Below are positions 1 to 10,121 of a DNA stretch of 64,000 nt, one piece after another. The stretch is from Erwinia sp. E_sp_B01_1 (GTDB lineage Bacteria > Pseudomonadota > Gammaproteobacteria > Enterobacterales > Enterobacteriaceae): positions 1,364,001-1,428,000 of the forward strand of contig NZ_CP142208.1 in NCBI RefSeq assembly GCF_036865545.1. Reading direction: 5' to 3'. How positions within the stretch are numbered: the first letter of the stretch is position 1; each line of letters starts with the position of its first letter. The translations under genes and the position numbers were made by a program. The notes beneath the pieces are model-generated. The model was given only the letters and a program-made list of their open reading frames with translations. It ran no database searches and was not told the origin of the DNA.

Positions 1-359
1 GCGCTAATACCAAAATGGGAGAGGGTGGCGATCACCGTCTCTTCGATGGCGGTAACCAACTGTCTGACACCTATTTTGCGGCGCTTGAGATTGATCAGCA
101 CGTACATTACCTGCTGACCGGGCCCATGATAGGTCACCTGCCCGCCGCGATCGCTTTGCATCACCGGGATATCGCCGGGCATCAGTAGATGCTCTGCTTT
201 TCCTGCCTGACCCTGAGTAAAGACCGGCAAATGCTCTACCAGCCAGATTTCATCGGGAGTGCTCTCACCGCGCTGCTCAGTGAAATCGTGCATAGCCTGA
301 GAGAGTGGTGCCCAGGGCTGCAGGCCCAGCTGGCGAATGAGTAGAGTATCCTGAGGCAA
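1..359 (-). CDS. lipB: Octanoyl-ACP:protein N-octanoyltransferase, partial (C-terminus beyond the window)
   Basis: LipB moves octanoyl groups from acyl carrier protein to lipoyl domains of cytosolic enzymes such as 2-oxoglutarate dehydrogenase, the first step of lipoate synthesis. About 119 N-terminal residues are visible, with the family segments [14 protein letters not shown] and [15 protein letters not shown]. The gene runs off the left edge, so the active-site Lys/Cys region is not seen. The start chosen is TTG at 359, which aligns with the E. coli protein. An in-frame ATG at 419 has a GGAGG just upstream and would add 20 residues. It follows ybeD on the same strand, as in E. coli. Confidence 0.93.
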   Translation of the reverse strand, partial: MPQDTLLIRQLGLQPWAPLSQAMHDFTEQRGESTPDEIWLVEHLPVFTQGQAGKAEHLLMPGDIPVMQSDRGGQVTYHGPGQQVMYVLINLKRRKIGVRQLVTAIEETVIATLSHFGIS

Positions 360-440
360 AACGAATCGTCCGGTTGGAGAGAGAGGGGCAGTATAACGCT
401 GACAAAGGGCAAAACGCATGCCCTCCGTCAGGAAAAAATT

Positions 441-704
441 TTACAGCACCATACGGACGATTTCGATTTTGCCGAGTTCGTCATACAGCGTTTCCACCTG
501 TTCAATGTGGGTCGCAGTGATGGTGATGGAAACAGAGTGGTAGTTGCCTTTGCTGCTGGGCTTCACGTCCGGAGAGTAGTCACCCGGCGCATGGCGCTGA
601 ACCACTTCAACTACCTGATCAACCAGTTCTGGCTGCGCCAGGCCCATTACTTTATAAGTAAAAGGGGTTGGGAATTCGAGTAGTTCTTTAAGATTGGTTT
701 TCAT
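441..704 (-). CDS. ybeD: YbeD/DUF493 family protein
   Basis: Small cytosolic ACT-like protein of 87 residues, the usual length, beginning [12 protein letters not shown]. The open frame reaches back to 782, but the ATG at 704 has a GGAG about 5 bases upstream and matches the family start. The molecular role is not established; it resembles regulatory ACT-fold domains. It lies between dacA and lipB as in E. coli. Two hairpins upstream (725-753 and 806-825) separate it from dacA, so it probably has its own promoter or depends on readthrough. Confidence 0.93.
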   Translation of the reverse strand: MKTNLKELLEFPTPFTYKVMGLAQPELVDQVVEVVQRHAPGDYSPDVKPSSKGNYHSVSITITATHIEQVETLYDELGKIEIVRMVL

Positions 705-724
705 AGTCGCTCCGGTAACGCCAA

Positions 725-753
725 AACAAAGACTCCCGCTGGTATTGCGGGAG
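725..753 (-). terminator. Intrinsic terminator downstream of dacA
   Basis: Perfect 7-bp stem (ctcccgc at 733-739, gcgggag at 747-753) with a 7-base loop. On the minus strand it is followed by a T-rich stretch (tctttgtttt). It lies just upstream of ybeD, so it would end dacA transcripts. Confidence 0.65.
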
Positions 754-805
754 CCTGCAGATAACTCAAATATGGGGTGCATTCACGCCGAAATCAAGGG
801 GCAAT

Positions 806-825
806 ACTCCCCCGGAAAGGGGAGT
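806..825 (-). terminator. Second hairpin after dacA
   Basis: Inverted repeat actcccc (806-812) and ggggagt (819-825) with a 6-base loop, between the dacA stop and the hairpin at 725-753. The following minus-strand sequence is only weakly T-rich, so it may be an auxiliary terminator or an mRNA-stabilising hairpin. Confidence 0.4.
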
Positions 826-847
826 AAGGCAGACTGGCGTGAAGGGG

Positions 848-2059
848 TTAACCAAACCAGTGATGGAACATCAACTTAATGTAATCCACGATGCGGCCAA
901 AGAAGCCACCTTCGGGCGTATCGTTCAGCACCACCAGAGGATGCTGTTCAATCGTTTTCCCGTCCAGCTGGAAGTTGATAGTACCCACCACCTGGTTTTT
1001 AGTCAGCGGCGCATGCAGTTCTGTGTTGCTCAGCGTATAGCTGGCTTTCAAATCTTTCATGCGGCCACGGGGGATGGTCAGGTAAACATCTTTTTCCACG
1101 CCCAGCTGTACGCGGTCAGTGTTACCAAACCAGACAGGTTCAGAGGCGAACTCTTTACCCGCCTTCAAAGGTGCCACGGTTTCGAAGAAGCGGAAACCCC
1201 AGGTCAGCAGTTTTTTGCTCTCTGTTTCACGCCCTTTATAGGTATGACCGCCCATCACGGCAGAGATCAGACGCATCTGGCCTTCGGTGGCAGAGGCCAC
1301 CAGGTTATAGCCAGCAGCCTCGGTGTGACCGGTTTTAATCCCATCAACCTGCAGGCTGGTATCCCACAGCAGACCATTACGGTTCATCTGGCGGATATTG
1401 TTAAAGGTGAACTCTTTCTCTTTATAAACCGCGTATTCGTCCGGAACATCACGGATCAACGCACGGCCAATCAATGCCATATCACGGGCAGAGCTGTACT
1501 GGCCTTCCGCATCAAGACCATGCACGGTCTGGAAGTGGCTGTTTTGCAGGCCCAGGGCTTTCACGTAGTTGTTCATCAGGCCAACAAACGCATCCTGGCT
1601 GCCAGCGACATAGTCAGCCATAGCAACACAGGCGTCGTTACCGGACTGCAGAACGATACCGCGGGTCAATTCGGAGACGGGAACACGGTCGCCAGGCTTC
1701 AGGAACATTAGTGATGAGCCTTTGAATACCGGGTTGCCGGTTGCCCAGGCATCTTTACCTACGGTAACCACGTCGTCCTGTTTGATTTTGCCCGCTTTCA
1801 CTGCCTGACCGATAACATAACTGGTCATCATTTTGGTCAGGCTGGCCGGGTCACGACGGGCATCGGCATTTTTTTCTGCCAGCACTTTGCCTGAGTTGTA
1901 GTCAATCAGGACGTAAGCTTCCGCATCGATATCCGGGACGCCAGGGATCATGGTTTTAATATTCACGTCATCGGCGTGGGCGAAGGAGGTCAGGCTGAGG
2001 GCAATCAGCGAGCCCGCCGTCAGGCGTTTAATCAGTGGGGAATGGGTCAGATTGTTCAT
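848..2059 (-). CDS. dacA: D-alanyl-D-alanine carboxypeptidase, penicillin-binding protein 5
   Basis: PBP5 trims the terminal D-Ala of peptidoglycan pentapeptides in the periplasm. From the ATG at 2059 it has 403 residues, the E. coli length. It has a signal peptide ending AHA at about 29, the SLTK motif with Ser73, the SGN motif (LQSGNDA) and KTG (DGIKTGHTE). The C-terminal beta domain ends in an amphipathic membrane anchor ([12 protein letters not shown]). An upstream in-frame ATG at 2080 would add seven residues; neither start has a strong ribosome site. It lies downstream of rlpA, across a palindromic gap. Confidence 0.96.
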   Translation of the reverse strand: MNNLTHSPLIKRLTAGSLIALSLTSFAHADDVNIKTMIPGVPDIDAEAYVLIDYNSGKVLAEKNADARRDPASLTKMMTSYVIGQAVKAGKIKQDDVVTVGKDAWATGNPVFKGSSLMFLKPGDRVPVSELTRGIVLQSGNDACVAMADYVAGSQDAFVGLMNNYVKALGLQNSHFQTVHGLDAEGQYSSARDMALIGRALIRDVPDEYAVYKEKEFTFNNIRQMNRNGLLWDTSLQVDGIKTGHTEAAGYNLVASATEGQMRLISAVMGGHTYKGRETESKKLLTWGFRFFETVAPLKAGKEFASEPVWFGNTDRVQLGVEKDVYLTIPRGRMKDLKASYTLSNTELHAPLTKNQVVGTINFQLDGKTIEQHPLVVLNDTPEGGFFGRIVDYIKLMFHHWFG

Positions 2060-2146
2060 ATTCAGGACTACAACATCCATCGGCTAGGTTAAAAAAAGTG
2101 ACTCACTATAGCAAAAGCAGTCCTGCCCGGCATCCGTCTTTACCTG

Positions 2147-2180
2147 GAAGGTTAACAGGCGTATCAGCCTGTTAACCTTC
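2147..2180. repeat. Perfect 13-bp palindrome between rlpA and dacA
   Basis: gaaggttaacagg (2147-2159) and its exact complement (2168-2180) are separated by 8 bases, 17 bases beyond the rlpA stop. Neither strand carries a T tract, so this is not a standard terminator. It may be an mRNA hairpin protecting the rlpA 3' end, or a partial terminator. Confidence 0.5.
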
Positions 2181-2197
2181 AGGAAGAGGCCGCGACA

Positions 2198-3313
2198 TTA
2201 CCTTCCGCCAGGTGCGACCGTAATAAAAGAGGTTTGCTGAGCTTCACTGGTCAAACGCTGCTGCAATGCGCTGGCCTGCTGGCGTGAGGTAAAGCGTCCG
2301 AGTTGCACCCGGTACACATTGCCACTGCTCTGCACGGAGCCAGGCACACCAAACTGTTTGCTCAGCGTGTTCATCCACTGTTTTGCACGGGCAGGATCGC
2401 TAACCGCGCCAACCTGAACCACGTAAGCGGTGCCGGAAGCGGCTGGCTGACTGGCTGCCGTCGCGGGTGCGGCAACAGCCACGGCCGGGGCTGCAACGGC
2501 CGGAGAAGCGGCTGGCGCTTCCACGGGTTCGCTACCTTCAAGCACACCGGAACGTAAAGGCTGGGCGGCACCTAAAAAGCCGCTGCTCTGCACCGGGGCA
2601 CCGAGGTTGTCATCGCTGCGCAGGCTGGCGTTATCGATCGGGTGTGATTCAGGTTGCTGGCTGGCGTCGCCCTGAGCCGGAGCGGCGTTATCGCCACCCA
2701 TGACCGTCATACCGCCAGCGATATCCGGGCGGGCCGGCAGCGCATAGCTTTGCTTCGCCACTACAGTGCCAATGGTGCCCGGTCCGGACAGGCTGCCATC
2801 CGGCGCAACCTTGATGTAATCAACCTTGACCCTGGTATTGTTCGACATATTCAGGCGGTCGCCTGCAGCGCGGGAGAGATCGATAATCCTGCCTGGCGTA
2901 TAGGGGCCACGGTCATTGACGCGCACCACTATCTGGCGGCCGTTGGCCAGATTAGTGACCCGCACATAGGCTGGCAGGGGCAGAGTAGGGTGCGCCGCGG
3001 TCAGGCCATCAGGATCATACTGCTCTCCGGTGGCCGTGCGGTTACCGCCCGCCTCTTCGCCATACCAGCTTGCCAGCCCGGTTTCGCTGTAGTTGGAGGG
3101 ATCTTTGATTATGCGGTAGGTTTTTCCGTTAACGCTGTAGTCCTGGCTGGTCCCTGGATTTTGCGCTTCATAACGCGGTTCCACACCGCCAATTTCCACT
3201 ACCGGCCCGTTATAAGCAGGTTGCTGCGGGGCAGATGCCTGCTGCTGTTCAGGGGCAGTACAGGCTGCCAGCAGCGCCGTTGCCAGACCAATCCAAAGCC
3301 AATCCTTACGCAT
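2198..3313 (-). CDS. rlpA: Septal ring lytic transglycosylase / rare lipoprotein A
   Basis: Outer-membrane lipoprotein of 371 residues that acts on denuded glycan strands and locates to division septa. The signal sequence ends in the lipobox LLAAC with Cys18. A double-psi beta-barrel domain spans about 78-175 (LASWYGEE, VNDRGPY). A long Pro/Ala/Gln-rich linker follows at about 190-295. The C-terminal SPOR domain (about 295-371, YVVQVGAVSDPARA) binds denuded glycan. It is 11 bases downstream of rodA and belongs to the elongation-complex operon. Confidence 0.95.
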   Translation of the reverse strand: MRKDWLWIGLATALLAACTAPEQQQASAPQQPAYNGPVVEIGGVEPRYEAQNPGTSQDYSVNGKTYRIIKDPSNYSETGLASWYGEEAGGNRTATGEQYDPDGLTAAHPTLPLPAYVRVTNLANGRQIVVRVNDRGPYTPGRIIDLSRAAGDRLNMSNNTRVKVDYIKVAPDGSLSGPGTIGTVVAKQSYALPARPDIAGGMTVMGGDNAAPAQGDASQQPESHPIDNASLRSDDNLGAPVQSSGFLGAAQPLRSGVLEGSEPVEAPAASPAVAAPAVAVAAPATAASQPAASGTAYVVQVGAVSDPARAKQWMNTLSKQFGVPGSVQSSGNVYRVQLGRFTSRQQASALQQRLTSEAQQTSFITVAPGGR

Positions 3314-3324
3314 GTGTACGCCTC

Positions 3325-4437
3325 TTAAACGCTTTTTGACAACAGTTTTCGGTGGGTATGAATCGACATAATAATGCCAAACCCGGCCATCAGCACTATC
3401 AGGGCAGAACCGCCATAGCTGACCAATGGCAACGGAACCCCTACCACCGGCAGAATGCCGCTGACCATACCAATATTAACAAAAACATAAACAAAGAAGA
3501 TCAACATCAACCCGCCGGCCATCACGCGTCCGAAGGTGGTTTGCGCCCGCGCCGCCATCATCAGCCCACGCATGATCACCAGGATGTAGAGTAGCAGTAG
3601 CACCAGGACGCCCACCAACCCTAATTCTTCTGCCAGCACGGCGAAAATGAAGTCGGTATGGCGTTCGGGTAAAAACTCAAGCTGGGACTGAGTCCCATGC
3701 AGCCAGCCTTTGCCGCGCAGCCCGCCCGACCCAATAGCAATTTTGGATTGAATAATGTGGTAGCCCGCCCCCAGGGGATCGCTCTCGGGATCCAGCAGCA
3801 TCATCACGCGGTCCCGCTGGTAATCATGCATCAGGAAGAACCAGAGCACGGGCACAAAAGCGGCTACCAGCAGCACTGCCACGGCAATCAGTTTCCAGCT
3901 CATCCCGGATAAAAACAGCACGAACAGGCCGGAAGCGGCGATCAGGATTGAGGTTCCCAGGTCCGGCTGCGCCGCCACCAGCAGCGTGGGCATAAAGATC
4001 AGCACCAGCGCAATAGCGGTATTTTTTAACGTTGGCGGGCAGATATCGCGGTTGATAAAGCGTGCCACCATCAGCGGCACGGCAATCTTGGCTATCTCAG
4101 AGGGCTGGAATCGTACCACTCCCAGGTCCAGCCAGCGCTGCGCGCCTTTACTGATATGGCCAAAGGCATCCACGGCCACCAGCAGGATCACGCAGACGAT
4201 ATAGAGATAGGGCGCCCAGCCTTCATAGACCCGAGGCGGGATTTGAGCCATCACCAGCATGATCACGATACCCATCGCGATCTGACCAAGTTTGCGCTCC
4301 ATCATGCCCGGATCCTGGCCGCTGGCACTCCAGATAACCAGAGCGCTGTATACCAGCAGGGCAAAAATCAGGATGAAAAACGTCGGGTCGACATGGATCC
4401 GGGTCCAGATGGTGCGTTTTTGGTGACGATCATTCAT
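3325..4437 (-). CDS. rodA: Peptidoglycan glycosyltransferase RodA
   Basis: SEDS-family glycan polymerase of the elongasome, working with PBP2. It has 370 residues, as in E. coli, with about ten hydrophobic segments. The family features [10 protein letters not shown], the [19 protein letters not shown] loop and [13 protein letters not shown] are visible. It starts 2 bases after the mrdA stop, consistent with translational coupling of the two partners. Also called mrdB. Confidence 0.97.
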   Translation of the reverse strand: MNDRHQKRTIWTRIHVDPTFFILIFALLVYSALVIWSASGQDPGMMERKLGQIAMGIVIMLVMAQIPPRVYEGWAPYLYIVCVILLVAVDAFGHISKGAQRWLDLGVVRFQPSEIAKIAVPLMVARFINRDICPPTLKNTAIALVLIFMPTLLVAAQPDLGTSILIAASGLFVLFLSGMSWKLIAVAVLLVAAFVPVLWFFLMHDYQRDRVMMLLDPESDPLGAGYHIIQSKIAIGSGGLRGKGWLHGTQSQLEFLPERHTDFIFAVLAEELGLVGVLVLLLLYILVIMRGLMMAARAQTTFGRVMAGGLMLIFFVYVFVNIGMVSGILPVVGVPLPLVSYGGSALIVLMAGFGIIMSIHTHRKLLSKSV

Positions 4438-4439
4438 GA

Positions 4440-6344
4440 CTATTCACCCTCGTAGCCCTGCGGCACAGGGGCGGCATCAGGCAGGTTGGTATTGTTATCA
4501 CCGAGCATAATATGGTCCAGAATCTGGCGCATAATGGTGCCCACAGCCGGACCAGCCCCGCCGTTTTCCAGGATCATGGTGACAGCCACGCGGGGGTTGT
4601 CATAAGGCGCGTAGGCGGTCATAAGCTTGTGGTCGCGAAGGTGTTCAGCGATTTTATGCGCATTGTAGGTTTCATTGGCTTTCAGCCCATAGACCTGAGC
4701 TGTACCGGATTTAGCAGCAATTTTGTAAGGCGCGTCAGAGAAACTTTTTCTCGCCGTGCCGTTAGGGCGGTTTGCCACGCCGTACATACCATCTTTGGCG
4801 ATTTCCCAGTAGCCGGAATGAATATCGGCAATAGGTGCGCTGACGGGCTGACGATAAGGAACGCGGACATTGTTCACCACGTTAGACTGCATCAGGTGCG
4901 GCGTTTTCACCATGCCATCATTGATCAGGGTCATCATCGCTTTATTCATCTGCACCGGGGTCGCAGTCCAGTAACCCTGGCCGATCCCCACCGGAATGGT
5001 GTCACCCTGATACCAGGGTTTTTTGAAGCGTTTCATTTTCCATTCACGCGTCGGCATATTGCCCGGCGTTTCTTCCACCAGGTCGATACCGGACAGATGG
5101 CCGTAACCAAATTTGTTCATCCAGTCGCCCAGGCGATCGATACCCATATCGTAGGCAACCTGATAGAAAAAGGTGTCAGCAGACTCTTCCAGTGATTTGG
5201 TGACGTTCAGGCGGCCATGTCCCCAGTGCTTCCAGTCGCGGAAGCGTTTTTCAGAACCGGGCAACTGCCACCAGCCGGGATCGAACAGGCTGGTATTTTT
5301 GTTGATCACGCCCGCCGTCAGGGCAGAGACAGCAATATAGGGTTTTACCGTGGAGGCAGGCGGATAGGCACCCTGCGTGGCACGGTTAATCAGTGGCCGG
5401 TTCGGGTCATTGAGCAGCATGTTGTAATCCTTGCTGCTGATGCCATCAACGAACAGATTCGGGTCATAGCTCGGCATCGACACCATTGCCAGGATATCGC
5501 CATTACGTGGGTCTGTGACCACTACGGCGGCGCGACTGCCCTGCAGCAGCGTTTCGATATACTGCTGAAGCTTAAGGTCAATAGTCAGGTAGATATCCTG
5601 CCCGGCCTGCGGTGACTGTTCATGAAGCTGGCGGATAACTCTGCCACGGTTGTTAACTTCCACCTCTTCATAACCGGTCTTGCCATGCAGCATCTCTTCA
5701 TAAAAACGCTCAATGCCCAGCTTGCCGATATCATGGGTAGCGGCGTAGTTGGGCCATTTTCCCTCTTTATCGAGGCGCTCAACGTCCCGGTCGTTGATTT
5801 TCGACACGTAGCCCAGTACGTGCGTAAGGGCGGAGTTGTACGGATAATAGCGGCGCTGATAACCCTTAACTTCCACGCCCGGAAACGCATACTGGTTCAC
5901 GGCAAAGCGGGCAACCTGCACATCATTCAGGCCTGTTTTTACCGGTATAGAGGTAAAGCGGCGTGAGCGCTTACGCTCTTTTTCAAAAGCCACAAGGTCT
6001 TCGTCAGTGAGATCGGCAATGGGCCGTAGCGCCTGCAGGGTTTTTTCGAGGTCTTCGACTTTTTCAGGCACCAGTTCAATCTGGTAAATGGTGCGGTTAA
6101 GCGCCAGAGGCAGACCGTTACGGTCAAAAATGATGCCGCGGCTGGGGGCGACCGGAACCAGTTTGATGCGGTTTTCGTTGGAGCGGGTGCTGTAATCCGT
6201 GTAGCGGATAATTTGCAGATGGTACAGATTGACCACCAGGATACCGGAAAGCACTAAAATGCCAAAAAAAGCGATCAGCGCACGGCGAACAAACAGTGTC
6301 TGCTCGGCGGTGTAGTCACGAAAAGAGTTACGTTGTAATTTCAT
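4440..6344 (-). CDS. mrdA: Penicillin-binding protein 2, peptidoglycan D,D-transpeptidase
   Basis: Transpeptidase that cross-links lateral-wall peptidoglycan with RodA; the target of mecillinam. 634 residues (E. coli 633). One N-terminal membrane helix lies at about 20-42, followed by the pedestal (dimerisation) domain. The transpeptidase has SxxK with Ser331 (PPASTVK), SAD at 388-390 and KSGTA at 545-549. It lies 34 bases after rlmH and 2 bases before rodA. Confidence 0.97.
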   Translation of the reverse strand: MKLQRNSFRDYTAEQTLFVRRALIAFFGILVLSGILVVNLYHLQIIRYTDYSTRSNENRIKLVPVAPSRGIIFDRNGLPLALNRTIYQIELVPEKVEDLEKTLQALRPIADLTDEDLVAFEKERKRSRRFTSIPVKTGLNDVQVARFAVNQYAFPGVEVKGYQRRYYPYNSALTHVLGYVSKINDRDVERLDKEGKWPNYAATHDIGKLGIERFYEEMLHGKTGYEEVEVNNRGRVIRQLHEQSPQAGQDIYLTIDLKLQQYIETLLQGSRAAVVVTDPRNGDILAMVSMPSYDPNLFVDGISSKDYNMLLNDPNRPLINRATQGAYPPASTVKPYIAVSALTAGVINKNTSLFDPGWWQLPGSEKRFRDWKHWGHGRLNVTKSLEESADTFFYQVAYDMGIDRLGDWMNKFGYGHLSGIDLVEETPGNMPTREWKMKRFKKPWYQGDTIPVGIGQGYWTATPVQMNKAMMTLINDGMVKTPHLMQSNVVNNVRVPYRQPVSAPIADIHSGYWEIAKDGMYGVANRPNGTARKSFSDAPYKIAAKSGTAQVYGLKANETYNAHKIAEHLRDHKLMTAYAPYDNPRVAVTMILENGGAGPAVGTIMRQILDHIMLGDNNTNLPDAAPVPQGYEGE

Positions 6345-6378
6345 CCGCTGTTTCAGTGTATCCCGTTGAGCTTATGGG

Positions 6379-6849
6379 CTATTCCCGATGATAAGGGTGA
6401 TTCGCAGTAATGCTCCATGCACGGTACAGACTCTCCGCCACCAGCACGCGAACCAGCGGATGGGGCAGGGTAAGCTTAGAGAGGGACCAGGATTGTTCGG
6501 CTGCGGCCTTGCAGGCGGCTGACAATCCTTCCGGTCCGCCGATCAGCAGGCTGACATCGCGGCCATCCTGCTTCCAGCGCTCAAGCTGAGTTGCAAGCTG
6601 TGGGGTTTCCCACGGCTGACCCGGAATATCCAGCGTGACAATACGATTGCCTTTACCCGTGGCGGCCAGCATCAGTTCACCCTCTTTGTCGAGAATGCGT
6701 TTGATGTCGGCGTTTTTGCCGCGCTTACCGGCAGGAACTTCGGTCAGTTCCAGCGGCATATCTTTAGGAAAACGACGCAGATACTCAAGAAATCCGGTCT
6801 GCACCCAATCCGGCATTTTGGTGCCGACGGCGACCAGCTGCAACTTCAC
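6379..6849 (-). CDS. rlmH: 23S rRNA (pseudouridine-1915 N3)-methyltransferase
   Basis: SPOUT-class enzyme that methylates pseudouridine 1915 in helix 69 of 23S rRNA, using SAM. 156 residues (E. coli 155). The start [15 protein letters not shown], the SAM-knot segment LLIGGPEGL and the C-terminal [20 protein letters not shown] are family hallmarks. It begins 3 bases after rsfS, so the two ribosome-related genes are probably co-translated. Confidence 0.97.
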   Translation of the reverse strand: MKLQLVAVGTKMPDWVQTGFLEYLRRFPKDMPLELTEVPAGKRGKNADIKRILDKEGELMLAATGKGNRIVTLDIPGQPWETPQLATQLERWKQDGRDVSLLIGGPEGLSAACKAAAEQSWSLSKLTLPHPLVRVLVAESLYRAWSITANHPYHRE

Positions 6850-6852
6850 GGC

Positions 6853-7170
6853 TTAACTCCAGAGTTTTTCGAGTTCGTAGAGCTGACGGCTCTCTTCCTG
6901 CATCACATGAACAATCACGTCGCCCAGATCGACCACGACCCAGTCGGCGGTGGCTTTGCCAGCGATACCCAGAGGTTTCAGACCGGCAGCACGGGATTCC
7001 TGTACCAGATGATCGGCAATGGAAGCTACGTGACGTGTTGAGGTACCGGTGCAGATAATCATGCAGTCGGTAATGCTGGATTTGCCCTGAACGTTAATAG
7101 AAACAATATCCTGAGCTTTTAAATCGTCGATTTTATCAATGACGAAGTCTTGGAGTGCTTGACCTTGCAA
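6853..7170 (-). CDS. rsfS: Ribosomal silencing factor
   Basis: RsfS binds protein L14 (uL14) on the 50S subunit and blocks subunit joining in stationary phase or starvation. The start chosen is TTG at 7170: it has an AGGGGG six to seven bases upstream and gives exactly 105 residues, like E. coli. An in-frame ATG at 7200 would add ten residues but lacks a comparable site. Conserved segments are [15 protein letters not shown] and [20 protein letters not shown]. In E. coli cobC and nadD lie upstream; here a chitinase gene and its terminator intervene. Confidence 0.95.
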   Translation of the reverse strand: MQGQALQDFVIDKIDDLKAQDIVSINVQGKSSITDCMIICTGTSTRHVASIADHLVQESRAAGLKPLGIAGKATADWVVVDLGDVIVHVMQEESRQLYELEKLWS

Positions 7171-7447
7171 AAGGTTCCCCCTGGAAAATGGTTGACTCAA
7201 TTAGGGTACATCCTGACAGGACTAAATGTCACTTATCGCTCACGACGGGAGCCTGAGGCGTGGTATCAGAATGTGGCTTAGTATCCCATGCCAGCGTTCA
7301 GGATCCACTAAACAAAGTTTTGTGAATTTGTGTCTTCACCTGCGTGGCGCCAAAGCATGGCAGCGGAGAATAGCAGCCCAGCAATAAGAGTCAATGGTAT
7401 CGGCGCTTATTCCGGAGATGAACTTGACGGGGAAGGGGGCGGGGATG
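7171..7447. other. Gene-free stretch between rsfS and the chitinase terminator
   Basis: About 280 bases without a convincing coding frame. It must hold whatever promoter serves rsfS-rlmH-mrdA-rodA-rlpA on the minus strand, because the chitinase upstream has its own terminator. I could not pick one -35/-10 pair with confidence. I see no recognisable remnant of cobC. Confidence 0.4.
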
Positions 7448-7504
7448 AAAAAGGGCCAGGAGAGAGAGGGCGATAACGAGGGTAAATTCTCTGCCTTCCT
7501 GGCC
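7448..7504 (-). terminator. Probable terminator of the chitinase gene
   Basis: Stem ggccagga/tcctggcc (7454-7461 and 7497-7504) with a long, partly pairing loop. On the minus strand it is followed by CTTTTTC. It lies about 40 bases after the chitinase stop. Confidence 0.55.
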
Positions 7505-7545
7505 AACAGACGACGGCATAATGCTGCCGCTGATTTCAGTTTCTG

Positions 7546-9219
7546 TTATTCAGCGATCACGACATCCGGGAAATGCTCTTTGACGCAGCTTTCATAATCG
7601 CCTTTTTTGAAGGCGCTGTAGGCAGTCTGATAGCCAACCAGTTTACAGGCGTAACTTTTCCCACCCGGATTGCCTTCTTTGTAATCCCAGCTCTCTTCCC
7701 AGTACACAGGGATAGCGCCGGCACCCCTTTCCGAAAATTGCTGCATACCTTTACATCCCAGCACTTCATTTTTTGGCACGGAGACATTCAGCGCCTGCGC
7801 AAAAGCTTTGTAGTATTTAATACGATTCAGTGACTGGGCAATTTCCTGGCTGCCACCACACTCCACGCCACCATTGATGATTTGCGTGGTGACGCCAAAG
7901 CCCGGGGTCAGGCCGGAAGTTTTATCGTAATCATTGGGCTGCCAGGTGCCGTCGATAACAAATTGCATGCTTGGCTTAGGCGGCTGAGGATAAATATAGA
8001 AGAAGATGGCGCTGGCCAGGTTCAGCCAGGTATCAGCAACAAGTTCTGGTTTATCGAGCAGAGTCCGCACATCACCAAACATCGCTTCAGAGAAGGGGCC
8101 ATAGTTATAGTTGTAGCTCAGCTGTTTGGCACCCCGGCCAAAATAGCTCAGGTACTGCCCATTTTTATCCTTACCGCAAGGCCAGGCTTTTCCCTGCCAG
8201 GTGGCTGGATTACACTCTCCGTTATAACCATTTGGCTGACCTTCAGCCCAGCCCATTTCACGCACCCAGTGCAGACCCTGGCGCCATTCCGGAATGGCGC
8301 TGTGAACATTGTGCTCACCGGTTTCCTGTGCAAAGTGCGCAAACATGGTAGCCAGCGTTTTGCGACAAATCTCTTCTGCATTGCGCCCATCGTCGAAATC
8401 ACCGCAAAGACGCGGGAATTTTCCGACGGCTTTAAGCAGGTTTTCGTAGGTATAAGCCGGGTCACGACTGGAGAAAAGATGGTCCCAGCGCTCCGCGTCG
8501 ATGATTTTTTCTACCAGCTTAACGTTGGCGGGGTTATTTTTGTTTCCGGCAGCAATCTTCTCAACGCTGTCGTTATCCAGCGTGGCGATCGATTTTTTGA
8601 CTGCGGTCATGATGGTGCTGTTGGTCAGTTCTGCTTCAGCCTCTGCCAGTTCCGCACGGGTCAGGGTTTTGGTTTTTACCGGGTCCGCTTTATCCCCGGC
8701 GGATCCTTCACCCGCGCCGTTGCTTTCGCTGCCGGTAAAGATTTTCCAGGCTGATTCCCAGCCAAAGCCTGCACCCGGTTCATAGGCAGCAGCAATGCCG
8801 TTGCACCATGCTGCCACGCCAGGCAGGCAGACATAGTTTTTACCGGCATGGCTGACTACGTCCCCTGATTTATATGCGCCGCCTGCTTTATAAGCCGGGT
8901 AATCTGAAGGGGCAACCTCTTCTGCTGTATTGTCTTCAGGCTGGGGAGTGACGTCTGGAGTCCCGGCATCAGGGGTTTCCGGGTTACTGCTGATTTTTTC
9001 CCACGGAGAATCCCAGGCATTTTCGACGGCTGCATCGGGACGCTGACCCGCACCTACCCACCATTTTGCATGGTAATCGTTGCCATTGAGGGTGACATAG
9101 GCGCCCCCGGTATAGCTTTGGGCCGGATTATAGGTTTCATAGGCAAAGGCATTGAAGGATAAAGCAACACAGCTGGCTAGCAGCAGCTTTTTGAAGCCTT
9201 TGTTTTTGTTACTGTGCAT
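7546..9219 (-). CDS. Secreted GH19 family chitinase with chitin-binding modules
   Basis: 557-residue exported endochitinase. It has a signal peptide cut after about 26 (NAFA|YE), then two chitin-binding modules of the CBM5/12 type at about 28-78 (WWVGAGQRPD) and 104-161 (YKSGDVVSHAGKNYVCLPG). A linker joins them to a GH19 catalytic domain from about 240. The likely catalytic acids are Glu299 in HFAQETGEH and Glu321 in HWVREMGW, aligned with the HETTG and FVREQ glutamates of plant GH19 enzymes. YFGRGAKQLSYNYNYG is the family signature. AGGGAG lies 9 bases before the ATG. The gene sits between nadD and rsfS, where E. coli has cobC, and looks like an accessory insertion. The endolysin subfamily of GH19 is an alternative, but the signal peptide and CBMs favour chitin. 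Confidence 0.92.
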   Translation of the reverse strand: MHSNKNKGFKKLLLASCVALSFNAFAYETYNPAQSYTGGAYVTLNGNDYHAKWWVGAGQRPDAAVENAWDSPWEKISSNPETPDAGTPDVTPQPEDNTAEEVAPSDYPAYKAGGAYKSGDVVSHAGKNYVCLPGVAAWCNGIAAAYEPGAGFGWESAWKIFTGSESNGAGEGSAGDKADPVKTKTLTRAELAEAEAELTNSTIMTAVKKSIATLDNDSVEKIAAGNKNNPANVKLVEKIIDAERWDHLFSSRDPAYTYENLLKAVGKFPRLCGDFDDGRNAEEICRKTLATMFAHFAQETGEHNVHSAIPEWRQGLHWVREMGWAEGQPNGYNGECNPATWQGKAWPCGKDKNGQYLSYFGRGAKQLSYNYNYGPFSEAMFGDVRTLLDKPELVADTWLNLASAIFFYIYPQPPKPSMQFVIDGTWQPNDYDKTSGLTPGFGVTTQIINGGVECGGSQEIAQSLNRIKYYKAFAQALNVSVPKNEVLGCKGMQQFSERGAGAIPVYWEESWDYKEGNPGGKSYACKLVGYQTAYSAFKKGDYESCVKEHFPDVVIAE

Positions 9220-9352
9220 AAATTAAAACTCCCTGATTACTGTGTCAGGGGGAATATCCCCTGCAAGCCCCACGCCGGGCTTGTCAGGTGATTTTATTTC
9301 TGAATGTTTCTTAAGCCCATATTTTGGTGCTTAACTAAGCGGGAAAGCGTAA

Positions 9353-9366
9353 AAAACGCGCGTTTT
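9353..9366. promoter_or_regulatory. 14-base palindrome upstream of the chitinase
   Basis: Exact palindrome aaaacgcgcgtttt in the 251-base gap between the nadD stop and the chitinase start, about 134 bases before the ATG. It could be an operator for the chitinase or chance. No T tract follows, so a terminator role for nadD is doubtful. Confidence 0.25.
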
Positions 9367-9470
9367 ATGGGGGGTAGCATCAGGCAGAATTAAACCAGCC
9401 CGCTGATTTAAAAATTTAAGTTAAATCAGTGGTTACCGCTTTATCCTGAATCTATGAGGAAGGCGCTGAC

Positions 9471-10121
9471 TTAAGAGTAAAGGTTGTGCTGATCCATCCA
9501 GTTGATAACTGGCGCTGGCAGCAGCCCCGCAACTGAGTTCCCGGCATGGCGCCGTTCACGGATTTCAGTTGCGGAAATGTCCAGCATGGCCGTCTCTGCC
9601 AGGTAAATGCAGCCCGAAGGTTGCTGATGCAGGTGCGAGATGTTTGTAGTCTGGTGGTCAGCAAGCCACTTTTTCAGTTCAGGCAGAGGCATCTGTTCGG
9701 GATAACCGGGACGTTTACAGACCAGTAAATGACAGTAATCCAGCAGTTCCTCCCAGCGATGCCACTTGTGTAATGTCAGCAGGGAATCCTGTCCGATAAT
9801 AAACCCCAGCGGCTGATCTTTCCCTCGTTCTTGCCGCAACGCGATCAGCGTCTCGAGGGTATAAGAGGGGGTCTCACGTTGCATTTCCCGCAAATCAATG
9901 TCGAATAACGGATTGTCGGCTATTGCCAGCCTGATCATCTCCACCCGCTGCGCTGGTGTGGCTTCTGGCTGCGGGCGGTGAGGAGGGACATTATTGGGCA
10001 TCAGCGTCACTTTTTGCAGGCCGGTCAGCTTTGCCAGCGCTTCAGCCGGTTTCAGGTGGCCGTAATGCACAGGATCGAAAGTGCCGCCAAACAGCGCCTG
10101 GAGTGAGCGGGTATCAGACAT
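9471..10121 (-). CDS. nadD: Nicotinate-nucleotide adenylyltransferase
   Basis: Converts nicotinate mononucleotide and ATP to deamido-NAD in NAD synthesis. 216 residues (E. coli 213). The nucleotidyltransferase motif [12 protein letters not shown] is at about 12-23, and the [10 protein letters not shown] (SxTxIR-type) motif is near the C-terminus. It overlaps the end of holA by 8 bases. The gene usually downstream, cobC, is absent here. Confidence 0.97.
   Translation of the reverse strand: MSDTRSLQALFGGTFDPVHYGHLKPAEALAKLTGLQKVTLMPNNVPPHRPQPEATPAQRVEMIRLAIADNPLFDIDLREMQRETPSYTLETLIALRQERGKDQPLGFIIGQDSLLTLHKWHRWEELLDYCHLLVCKRPGYPEQMPLPELKKWLADHQTTNISHLHQQPSGCIYLAETAMLDISATEIRERRHAGNSVAGLLPAPVINWMDQHNLYS

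Noticed and set aside
839..1711. 290-residue open frame antisense to dacA
   Set aside because: It mirrors a full-length, motif-complete dacA and has no recognisable domain or ribosome site.
7171..7545. Remnant of cobC between rsfS and the chitinase
   Set aside because: No histidine-phosphatase motif (RHG-type) or long frame on the minus strand in this stretch.
7882..8754. 290-residue open frame antisense to the chitinase
   Set aside because: It is a shadow of the GH19 domain codon pattern and has no family match that I recognise.
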